15,735 bases of DNA, taken from NCBI GenBank assembly GCA_004562975.1, contig SFQP01000051.1:1-15735 (forward strand), written 5' to 3'. Of the stretch, positions 6,644 through 13,341 are shown one piece after another. The translations under genes and the position numbers were made by a program. The DNA is from a bacterium. Lineage in GTDB: Bacteria; Bacteroidota; Bacteroidia; Bacteroidales; Bacteroidaceae. The notes beneath the pieces are model-generated. The model saw only the letters and a list, made by a program, of their open reading frames with translations, had not been told where the DNA came from and did no database searches. Position 1 is the stretch's first letter. The number at the start of each line of letters is the position of its first letter.

Positions 6644-7657
6644 ATGAAAATAGGAACACTCGACTTAGGTCCGCGCCCGGTGCTGTTGGCACCCATGGAG
6701 GACGTTACCGACATCGGTTTCCGTCTGCTTTGCCGCCGCCTCGGTGCCTCCATGGTCTACTCTGAGTTCGTGGCCGCCGATGCGTTGGTGCGTATGGTCA
6801 ACAAGAGCTTGGAAAAACTCACCGTGTGCGATGCCGAGCGTCCCGTAGCCATCCAGATTTACGGCAAAGACCCCGTGGCCATGCGCGATGCCGCCCAGAT
6901 TGTGGTGGAACGTGCCCGGCCCGATGTGCTGGACATCAACTTCGGTTGCCCCGTGAAGCGCGTGGCGGGCAAAGGTGCCGGGGCGGGACTGTTGCAGGAC
7001 GTGCCGCGTATGCTCGAGATAGCCCGTGCCGTGGCCGATGCCGTGCAAGTGCCCGTGACGGCCAAGACCCGTTTGGGGTGGGACATGGAACACCGCATCA
7101 TCGTGCCACTGGCCGAACAGCTGCAGGACTGCGGCATACAGGCCCTGACCATCCATGGCCGGACCCGGGCGCAGATGTACACCGGTGAGGCCGACTGGTC
7201 GCTCATCGGCGAGGTGAAACGCAATCCCCGGATGCGCATCCCCATCATCGGCAACGGCGACATCACCACCGCCGAGGGGGCGCGCCAGGCGTTTGAGACT
7301 TATGGCGTGGATGCCGTGATGATAGGTCGCGCCACCTTTGGCCGCCCCTGGATTTTCAAAGAAGTACACGACGAGCTGCACGGCCACTCGCACGATGTCG
7401 ACAGCGTCGTGCCGAGTGCCTTCCCGCCCATGTCGCCCGGCTGGAAGCTCGACGTGCTCAAGGAGCAGGTGAGGCAGAGCGTGGAGCGCATCGACGAATA
7501 CCGGGGTATCCTCCACATACGCCGCCACCTCGCCGCCAGTCCCCTCTTCAAGGGCATCCCCAACTTCCGCTCCACCCGCATCGCCATGCTCCGGGCCGAA
7601 ACGGTCGACGAACTCTTCCGCATCATGGAGGAAACAAGACCGCTTTTGGCGGAGTAA
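6644..7657 (+). CDS. dusB: tRNA-dihydrouridine synthase B
   Basis: This FMN enzyme reduces uridine to dihydrouridine in the D-loop of tRNAs using NADPH. The 337-residue protein matches DusB length. The N-terminal TIM barrel begins LLAPMEDVTDIGFR (14-27). The catalytic cysteine is C102 in DINFGCPVKRV. FMN and substrate contacts are expected at K141 (TAKTRLGW) and H171 (IHGRTRAQMY), and the FMN phosphate is bound by GNGD (203-206) and GRATFGRPW (228-236). The C-terminal helical domain, from about 260, binds tRNA. The insertion DVDSVVPSAFPPMSPGWKLD (about 250-269) between barrel and helices looks lineage-specific. With the U32 gene this is the second likely RNA-modification gene in the window. 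The ATG at 6644 puts the first barrel strand at the usual place. Confidence 0.95.
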   Translation: MKIGTLDLGPRPVLLAPMEDVTDIGFRLLCRRLGASMVYSEFVAADALVRMVNKSLEKLTVCDAERPVAIQIYGKDPVAMRDAAQIVVERARPDVLDINFGCPVKRVAGKGAGAGLLQDVPRMLEIARAVADAVQVPVTAKTRLGWDMEHRIIVPLAEQLQDCGIQALTIHGRTRAQMYTGEADWSLIGEVKRNPRMRIPIIGNGDITTAEGARQAFETYGVDAVMIGRATFGRPWIFKEVHDELHGHSHDVDSVVPSAFPPMSPGWKLDVLKEQVRQSVERIDEYRGILHIRRHLAASPLFKGIPNFRSTRIAMLRAETVDELFRIMEETRPLLAE

Positions 7658-7676
7658 AACAGTCTATTTGCCTTTG
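7645..7676 (+). promoter_or_regulatory. Candidate sigma-ABfr-type promoter for the SIMPL gene
   Basis: TTTG at 7645-7648, inside the last codons of dusB, is followed after 20 bases by tgcctttg at 7669-7676, one mismatch from the Bacteroidetes -7 box TAnnTTTG. The ATG lies 40 bases further on. The motif fit is seen; use as a promoter is inferred. Confidence 0.4.
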
Positions 7677-7715
7677 CCTTTTCCCCCTTTTTCTCATTAA
7701 CTAAACCTTTACGAC

Positions 7716-8373
7716 ATGAAACACTATTTTATCGAATCAGCCATTGTGGCGGTAGGCATCGCGCTGCTTGGACTTTTTGTCTATCTGGGCTTCTCTTCCT
7801 TTGCCGCCAAGGACCGCATGGTTTCAGTTCGCGGACTTGCCGAGCGCGAAGTGCCGGCAGACCACGTCATCTGGCCCATCATGTACAAAACCACGGGTAA
7901 CGATATGCAGGCCCTGCAACGGCCTCCCTGCCGAGGACATCAGTGCCGGCGTGCCCCAGATTGTCGACCTTTGGGCCGAGCGTTACGCTTCGTCGGACGT
8001 TACCTCGCGCGACCGTTACAACATTACCCTCACCCTGACCGTTTCCTCGGCCAAGGTCGACCTGGTGCGCAGCCTCATGTCGCGCATGAGCGAGTTGCTG
8101 AAACAGGGCATCGCCATCTCCGCCGGCGACTACGGCTCGCAGGTGGAGTACGAATTTACCAGCCTGAACAAAATCAAGCCGCAGATGATCGAGGAGGCCA
8201 CGAAGAACGCACGCGAGGCCGCCGCCAAGTTTGCTGCCGACTCCGACAGCCGGCTCGGCAAGATAAAGAGTGCCGAGCAGGGCTATTTCAGTATTGAGAA
8301 CCGCGACCAGTACACACCGCACATCAAGAAAGTGCGCGTGGTCACCTCCGTCAACTATTTCCTCGAAAACTGA
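7716..8373 (+). pseudogene. SIMPL-domain (DUF541) protein, broken by deletion and frameshift
   Basis: Two frames together make one SIMPL-domain protein. The first runs from ATG 7716: an N-terminal membrane anchor or signal (SAIVAVGIALLGLFVYLGF), then MVSVRGLAEREVPADHVIWP and YKTTGNDMQAL. After codon 67 it goes out of frame and ends as low-quality sequence at 8297. From 7918 the +1 frame continues the family pattern: NGLPAEDIS, VPQIVDLWAERY, ITAGDY-like ISAGDYGSQVEYEFT, PQMIEEATKNAREAA and KVRVVTSVNYFLEN, with its stop at 8373. In intact relatives about 20 residues normally separate GNDMQAL from NGLPAEDIS, so the simplest reading is a deletion of roughly 55-60 bases, not a multiple of three. 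SIMPL proteins are membrane or periplasmic and mostly uncharacterised. A sequencing or assembly error cannot be excluded, because the rest shows no decay. Confidence 0.85.
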
Positions 8374-8453
8374 TTTCCCTCCCTCCTCCTCCTGTCCGCT
8401 CCCTCCCCCTTCCGGACGTGAAGGGCGTGACGGGTTTGGCAGGCTGAACGTAG
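8374..8453. other. Polypyrimidine spacer after the SIMPL gene
   Basis: Bases 8375-8412 are almost entirely C and T on the plus strand, broken only by a few G. A GC-rich stretch with ggacgtgaagggcgtgacgg follows. There is no ORF with coding character and no clear terminator. Together with the stem-loop and promoter features that follow, it makes up the 331-base gap between the SIMPL gene and the beta-galactosidase gene. Confidence 0.5.
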
Positions 8454-8557
8454 CTAAGGCGGATTTGTGTGATTTTGCTGTAACGAATGGGCACGCGGGT
8501 TGTATATTATATATAGGCGTGCGGCAGTATCGGCAAAATCGTGCAAATCCGCCTTAG
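8454..8557. repeat. Long stem-loop with 27-bp arms
   Basis: The arms 8454-8480 and 8531-8557 start and end with ctaaggcggatttg and caaatccgccttag. They differ from perfect complementarity at only four positions, and all four are G-U pairs in plus-strand RNA. A second stem, gcacgc (8491-8496) with gcgtgc (8517-8522), lies inside, around an AT-rich loop (tgtatattatatata). The result is a two-tier hairpin about 104 bases long. No T-run follows, so it is not a normal terminator. It could be an RNA processing or regulatory hairpin, or a small palindromic mobile repeat. Confidence 0.8.
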
Positions 8558-8612
8558 TTTTCGCCCGGTTCATTGAGGCACGGCAAGAAAATCCAATTTT
8601 TTTGGCTTTTCG

Positions 8613-8645
8613 TTTCACTCAGCCCCTCTCCTTGCACTATCTTTG
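8613..8645 (+). promoter_or_regulatory. Probable sigma-ABfr promoter for the beta-galactosidase gene
   Basis: TATCTTTG at 8638-8645 is a perfect match to the Bacteroidetes -7 element TAnnTTTG. TTTC at 8613-8616, 21 bases upstream, is one mismatch from the -33 TTTG. Transcription would start near 8652, giving an AT-rich leader of about 50 bases before the ATG at 8705, as is usual in Bacteroidetes. Confidence 0.65.
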
Positions 8646-8704
8646 CCCGAAAAGACTGTGGATTAGCATCACAATATTTTTCAATTATAAACCTTTATCT
8701 ATCT

Positions 8705-11700
8705 ATGAGCAAGAAATCGTTGACCCTATTGGCCGGTCTGCTTGCCCTTCCCTCATTTGCCCAGGTCCAGCCCCTCGGAGGCTTTTATTATGGACAAATG
8801 CCCGAACCCACCGGTTGGGAATGGCAAAGCCCCGACTCCGTGGCCTACAACAAGCAACAACCACACGCATGGTTCTTCTCGTTTGAAAGCGTTGACAAAG
8901 CCCGTAAGGTGCTGCCCGAAAACAGCGCGCTGTGGCAGTCGCTCGACGGACAGTGGCAGTTCCACTGGGCTTCCAATCCCGACCAGCGTCCCAAGGACTT
9001 CTACCGCACCGACTTCGACGCTTCCGCGTGGGACAAGGTGGAAGTGCCGATGAACTGGAACCTCGCCGGTATGCAGAAGGATGGCAAGTTCAAGTATGGC
9101 CGCCCCATCTACGTCAACCAGAAAGTCATCTTCCAGCATCAGGTGGCCGTGGGCGACTGGAAAGGCGGCGTGATGCGCACCCCGCCCCAGAACTGGCTCA
9201 CCTATAAGGACCGCAACGAAGTAGGCTCCTACCGCCGCACCTTCAGCATCCCTGCCGACTGGGATGGAAAAGAAGTGTACATCAACTTCGACGGCGTAGA
9301 CTCCTTCTTCTATCTCTATGTCAACGGAAAGTATGTCGGTTTCTCGAAAAACTCCCGCAACCTGGCACAGTTCGACATCACTCCCTATTTGAACAAGAAA
9401 GGTGAAAACCTCGTGGCAGTGGAAGTGTACCGCAACAGCGACGGTTCCTTCCTCGAAGCACAGGACATGTTCCGCCTGCCGGGCATCTTCCGAAGCGTTT
9501 CCCTCACTGCCAAACCCAAGGTGCAGGTGCGCGACATCAAGGCCATCCCTGACTACGACGACACCTTCACCCAGGCTTCGCTCCACATCACGGCACAGGT
9601 AAAGAATCTCACCACGAAGCCCGCCAAAGGCTACAGCATCGTTTATTCACTCTACGAAAACAAGCTCTATTCCGACGAGAACACCCTCGTGGCCGGCGTG
9701 ACCGCCGTGGCACCTGTCAGTGAAATCGGCAAGGGTGGAGAGATGGAGGCCAATGTCGTGCTTTCCGCCGGCAACAAGGTGAAGCCCTGGAGTGCTGAAG
9801 CACCCCACCGTTACACCCTCGTGGGCGAACTGAAGGACAAGAAGGGCAACACCGTCGAGACCTTCTCCACCTACATCGGCTTCCGCGAAATCGAAATCCG
9901 CGAAACGCCCGCCAACAAGGACGAGTTCGGACTCGCAGGCCGCTACTACTACCTCAACGGCAAGCCCATCAAGATGAAGGGCGTGAACCGCCACGAAAAC
10001 AATCCCGCCACGGGACACCACGTGACCCGCCAGCAGATGGAGCACGAAGTGTTCCTCATGAAGCAGGGCAACATCAACCACGTGCGCAACTGCCACTACC
10101 CCGATGCGCCCTACTGGTACTACCTCTGCGACAAGTACGGCATCTATCTCGAGGATGAGGCCAATATCGAAAGCCATGAGTACTATTATGGTGAAGCCAG
10201 CCTTTCCCACGTGCCCGAGTTCAAGAACGCCCACATCGCCCGCAACATGGAGATGGTTCACGCCACGGTCAACAACCCCTCTGTGGCCATCTGGAGTTTG
10301 GGCAACGAGGCCGGACCCGGCAACAACTTCGTGGAGGCTTACAAAGCCATCAAGGCTTACGACACCTCCCGCCCTGTGCAGTACGAGCGCAACAACGACA
10401 TCGTCGACATGGGCTCCAACCAATACCCCTCCATCGCCTGGGTACAGGAAGCCGTGAAGGGTAAATACGACATGGTCTATCCGTTCCACATCTCCGAATA
10501 TGCCCACTCCATGGGTAATGCCGTGGGCGGATTGGTGGACTACTGGAACGCCATAGAGAGCACCAACTTCTTCGTTGGCGGTGCCATCTGGGACTGGGTG
10601 GACCAAGCCATCCACAACGTCAACGACAAAGGCCAGCTCTATTGGGGCTACGGCGGCGACTTCGGCATGGACAACAAGCCCAACGACGGCATGTTCTGTA
10701 TGAACGGTATCATGCGCCCCGACCTCTCGCCCAAGGCACAGTACTTCGAGGTGAAGAAAGTTTACCAGAATGTGGGCGTGAAAGCTGTCGACATGAAGCA
10801 GGGCAAGGTTGAAATCTTCAACAAGAACTACTTCGAGCCGCTCACCGACTACACCGTGGTATGGTCGCTCTGGAAAGATGGTAACATCGTGGGCCAAGCC
10901 AAGGAAGTGTCAGGCTCACCCTCCGGATTGAAGGCACGCCAGCGCATGGAAGTGACGCTGCCCTACAATTATGCCGCGCTCGATGCCGACGGCGAATACT
11001 TCGTCAAGGTGCAGTTCCTCCTCAACAAAGATATGCCTTGGGCCAAGAAAGGCTACGTCCAGATGGAAGAACAGCTGCCTGTCAAGGCTGCCGATGCCAA
11101 AGCTCCTGCCTTGGCCGACGCTTCTGCCGGAAAACAGGCCGTGAAGCTGACACAAAACGCCGGCAACATCACCCTTGAGGGCGACGGCTTCAGCGTAGTG
11201 TTCGACAAGGCCACCGGTGCCATCGCCGACTTGCAGTATGGCGGTCAGGCCATCCTGAAAGCAGGCTGCGGACCCAAGCTCGATGCCTTCCGCGCTCCGA
11301 CCGACAACGACGACGGTGCCGGCTTCGTGGGTGACTGGTTCCGTTACGGACTCTACAACCTGGGCCACAAAGCGTTGAGTCAGGAAGTGAAGCAACTGAA
11401 AAACGGTGCCGTGCAGCTCGTGTTCACCGTAGAGAGCCAGGGCAAGGAAGGCAGCCGCAAAGCCTATGGCAACGGCAACCGCGACCCCGAAAGTGCCTAC
11501 ACCTTCAACGTGGACGTGAAGCCCCTCGGCCCCGACGACTTCAAGTTCCTCACCACGCAGGTTTATACCGTCTTCCCCGACGGCTCCATCGAACTTCACA
11601 GCGCCATCTCGTCCAACCGTTCCGGTGTAGTCCTCCCCCGTCTGGGCTATGTCATGGAACTCCCCGCCGAGTACAGCACCTTCGACTACTACGGTCGCGG

Positions 11701-12778
11701 CCCGGTGAACAACTATGCCGACCGCAAGACCGGCCAGTTCATCGAGCACCATCGCGGCACGGTGGGTGAGCAGGACATCATGCTGCCGAAGCCCCAGTCC
11801 ATGGGCAACCGTGAAGAAGTGCGTTGGTGCGCCCTCACCAACCCCGCAGGCCGTGGTGCCCTCTTCATCGCCGATGGCGAAATGTCCGCTTCCGCCCTGC
11901 CCTGGACGCAGCAGCAACTCGCCCAGGCAGCCCATCCGTTCAGCCTGCCCAAGAGCAACGCCACCGTGCTCCATCTTGACGCGAAGGTGACCGGTCTGGG
12001 TGGTGCCAGCTGCGGACAAGGCGGTCCGGTACGTGCCGACCGCGTCACGAGCGACAGCCGCAGCTTCGGCTTCATCATCCGTCCGCTCAACATCGGCCGT
12101 GCCATGCCCTCCGTCATTGCCGAACGCGCCAAGGTCAGCCCCTCCGGCGAAAAGCCCATCGACTTCTCCCGGAATGCCACGGGTAAGGTAACCCTCACGT
12201 CGCCCGATGCCGGCCGCGAAATCGTGTATGCCGTCAACGGAGCCAAGAAAGCCGTGAGCTACACCAGCCCCATCGACTTCCGCGCCGGCGGTACGCTCCA
12301 GGTGTGGTACAAGGACAATCCCACCCTCAAGTTCACCCGCACCTTCGAGCGCATCCTCAGCGTACCCTTGCAGGTAGCCTTCGTATCGTCCGAGGAGCCC
12401 GGCAGCGGCATGGCCCGCCACCTTGTCGACGGCGACCCCTCCACCATCTGGCACTCCGCATACGGCGTGACCGTCACGAAGTACCCCCACTGGATAGACT
12501 TCGACGCTTCGGAGGAAAAGACCATGAAGGGCTTCACCTTCCTGCCGCGTCAGGAAGGCCAGAACGGCTGGGTCAAGGACTACGAAATCTATGTCAGCCA
12601 AGACGGTGCTAACTGGGGCGAACCCATCATGAAGGGTCAGTTTGAGCGCAATGCCGACCTCAAGAAAGTCACCTTCAAGCAACCCGTCAAGGCCCGCTAC
12701 ATCCGTCTGCGCGCCTTGAACGAGTGGAGCGGCAATGACTTCGGTTCAGGTGCTGAGTTCACCCTCATTGCCGACTGA
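8705..12778 (+). CDS. Secreted GH2 beta-galactosidase with C-terminal CBM32-like domain
   Basis: The protein hydrolyses terminal beta-galactosides. From ATG 8705 it has 1357 residues and a signal peptide (KKSLTLLAGLLALPSFA, cut likely after A19); an upstream in-frame TTG would bury this signal and is rejected. Domains in order: GH2 sugar-binding jelly roll (about 60-245), immunoglobulin-like domain (about 265-395) and TIM barrel (about 405-700). The barrel has GVNRHENNP, acid/base E535 in SLGNEAGPG and nucleophile E598 in ISEYAHSMGN, matching LacZ E461 and E537. The LacZ-type small-chain domain (about 815-1145) has YGRGPVNNYADRK. A chitobiase-C-like beta domain (about 1150-1205) and an F5/8 type C (CBM32) domain (about 1220-1357: LVDGDPSTIWHS, YIRLRALNEWSG) follow. 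The extra C-terminal modules suggest binding to complex glycans such as mucin, not free lactose. It probably works with the GH110 gene downstream. It has its own promoter and terminator. Confidence 0.95.
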   Translation: MSKKSLTLLAGLLALPSFAQVQPLGGFYYGQMPEPTGWEWQSPDSVAYNKQQPHAWFFSFESVDKARKVLPENSALWQSLDGQWQFHWASNPDQRPKDFYRTDFDASAWDKVEVPMNWNLAGMQKDGKFKYGRPIYVNQKVIFQHQVAVGDWKGGVMRTPPQNWLTYKDRNEVGSYRRTFSIPADWDGKEVYINFDGVDSFFYLYVNGKYVGFSKNSRNLAQFDITPYLNKKGENLVAVEVYRNSDGSFLEAQDMFRLPGIFRSVSLTAKPKVQVRDIKAIPDYDDTFTQASLHITAQVKNLTTKPAKGYSIVYSLYENKLYSDENTLVAGVTAVAPVSEIGKGGEMEANVVLSAGNKVKPWSAEAPHRYTLVGELKDKKGNTVETFSTYIGFREIEIRETPANKDEFGLAGRYYYLNGKPIKMKGVNRHENNPATGHHVTRQQMEHEVFLMKQGNINHVRNCHYPDAPYWYYLCDKYGIYLEDEANIESHEYYYGEASLSHVPEFKNAHIARNMEMVHATVNNPSVAIWSLGNEAGPGNNFVEAYKAIKAYDTSRPVQYERNNDIVDMGSNQYPSIAWVQEAVKGKYDMVYPFHISEYAHSMGNAVGGLVDYWNAIESTNFFVGGAIWDWVDQAIHNVNDKGQLYWGYGGDFGMDNKPNDGMFCMNGIMRPDLSPKAQYFEVKKVYQNVGVKAVDMKQGKVEIFNKNYFEPLTDYTVVWSLWKDGNIVGQAKEVSGSPSGLKARQRMEVTLPYNYAALDADGEYFVKVQFLLNKDMPWAKKGYVQMEEQLPVKAADAKAPALADASAGKQAVKLTQNAGNITLEGDGFSVVFDKATGAIADLQYGGQAILKAGCGPKLDAFRAPTDNDDGAGFVGDWFRYGLYNLGHKALSQEVKQLKNGAVQLVFTVESQGKEGSRKAYGNGNRDPESAYTFNVDVKPLGPDDFKFLTTQVYTVFPDGSIELHSAISSNRSGVVLPRLGYVMELPAEYSTFDYYGRGPVNNYADRKTGQFIEHHRGTVGEQDIMLPKPQSMGNREEVRWCALTNPAGRGALFIADGEMSASALPWTQQQLAQAAHPFSLPKSNATVLHLDAKVTGLGGASCGQGGPVRADRVTSDSRSFGFIIRPLNIGRAMPSVIAERAKVSPSGEKPIDFSRNATGKVTLTSPDAGREIVYAVNGAKKAVSYTSPIDFRAGGTLQVWYKDNPTLKFTRTFERILSVPLQVAFVSSEEPGSGMARHLVDGDPSTIWHSAYGVTVTKYPHWIDFDASEEKTMKGFTFLPRQEGQNGWVKDYEIYVSQDGANWGEPIMKGQFERNADLKKVTFKQPVKARYIRLRALNEWSGNDFGSGAEFTLIAD

Positions 12779-12802
12779 TTTTCAGAATGCAAACCATAAA
12801 AC

Positions 12803-12842
12803 AGGACAGGGGGTATGCCGCTGAGGCATACCCTCTTGTTTA
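12803..12842 (+). terminator. Probable terminator of the beta-galactosidase gene
   Basis: Perfect 9-bp arms gggtatgcc (12811-12819) and ggcataccc (12825-12833) close on a 5-base loop, with acagg and cttgt extending the stem weakly. The tail cttgttta is only moderately T-rich. The hairpin begins about 30 bases after the stop codon. The region from here to the tRNA terminator shows nothing else. Confidence 0.65.
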
Positions 12843-12937
12843 TGGCTTTTCCGCAGACCCTCAAAACGTACGTGACTACATTGCCCACCCCGGCTCCCTT
12901 CGCGTGGTAAATGAATGAAAGGTACGGATGAATGGCA

Positions 12938-12970
12938 CAAAAAAAGCCCCGAGGAAAATCCTCAGGGCTT
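12938..12970 (-). terminator. Intrinsic terminator of tRNA-Asp
   Basis: On the minus strand aagccctgagga and tcctcggggctt form a 12-bp stem with one G-U pair around a tight loop (12956-12958), followed by a run of eight T (12938-12945 on the plus strand as A). It sits five bases beyond the tRNA 3' end, a textbook layout. Confidence 0.85.
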
Positions 12971-12974
12971 ATTG

Positions 12975-13048
12975 CGGTGCGTACGGGACTCGAACCCGTG
13001 ACCCCATGCGTGACAGGCATGTATTCTAACCAGCTGAACTAACGCACC
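12975..13048 (-). tRNA. tRNA-Asp (anticodon GTC)
   Basis: The minus strand reads GGTGCGT at the 5' end and ACGCACC at the 3' end, a perfect 7-bp acceptor stem with discriminator G (12975). The D stem is GTTC/GAAT. The anticodon stem CATGC/GCATG holds loop CTGTCAC with anticodon GTC (complement of 13012-13014). The T stem ACGGG/CCCGT holds loop TTCGAGT. Length is 74 bases. The CCA end is not encoded (CAA follows), so it is added after transcription. It lies opposite in direction to both glycosidase genes and has its own promoter and terminator. Confidence 0.97.
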
Positions 13049-13088
13049 TTGCAAGGTCAGGAAACCGTGTGGGTTTCGTTTGCGGGTG

Positions 13089-13119
13089 CAAAGGTAGACA
13101 AATCGCGTCAACTGCCAAA
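13089..13119 (-). promoter_or_regulatory. Sigma-ABfr promoter of tRNA-Asp
   Basis: On the minus strand TTTG (13116-13119) and TACCTTTG (13089-13096) are separated by exactly 19 bases, a full match to the Bacteroidetes consensus. The tRNA 5' end is about 41 bases downstream of the -7 box, leaving a short leader for processing by RNase P. Confidence 0.8.
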
Positions 13120-13189
13120 TGTTTTCGATGATTTTTTTAAAAATTATTGATGAAGGTGATTTTTTGGGGACATTGACCCGTGCGATAAC

Positions 13190-13219
13190 CTTGCTTCTTG
13201 CCCCTTTCCTGTACCTTTG
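13190..13219 (+). promoter_or_regulatory. Probable sigma-ABfr promoter of the GH110 gene
   Basis: TACCTTTG at 13212-13219 is a perfect -7 element. CTTG at 13190-13193 with an 18-base spacer is a weak -33. The leader to the ATG would be about 115 bases, long enough for regulation. The region is divergent from the tRNA promoter; the AT-rich stretch 13130-13175 between them holds no gene I can support. Confidence 0.55.
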
Positions 13220-13341
13220 TCGGCAATGTTTCTGTTAAGGGTGTCCAATAAATCAGGCCGAACAGGAGCAGGAAACACATCGGACATCCTTCAAAACCTG
13301 ATTTATGGAATCCCCCTAAAACCTTACATCTCCATAATCCT

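Noticed and set aside
8270..8886. Plus-strand frames of 95 and 128 codons between the SIMPL and GH2 genes
   Set aside because: They run through the 27-bp stem-loop and promoter and overlap real coding sequence on either side, with no conserved features.
10916..12682. Minus-strand frame of 588 codons opposite the beta-galactosidase gene
   Set aside because: It is a long open frame caused by codon bias on the plus strand. It has a repetitive Gly/Val/His composition and no recognisable domain, and the real gene is certain.
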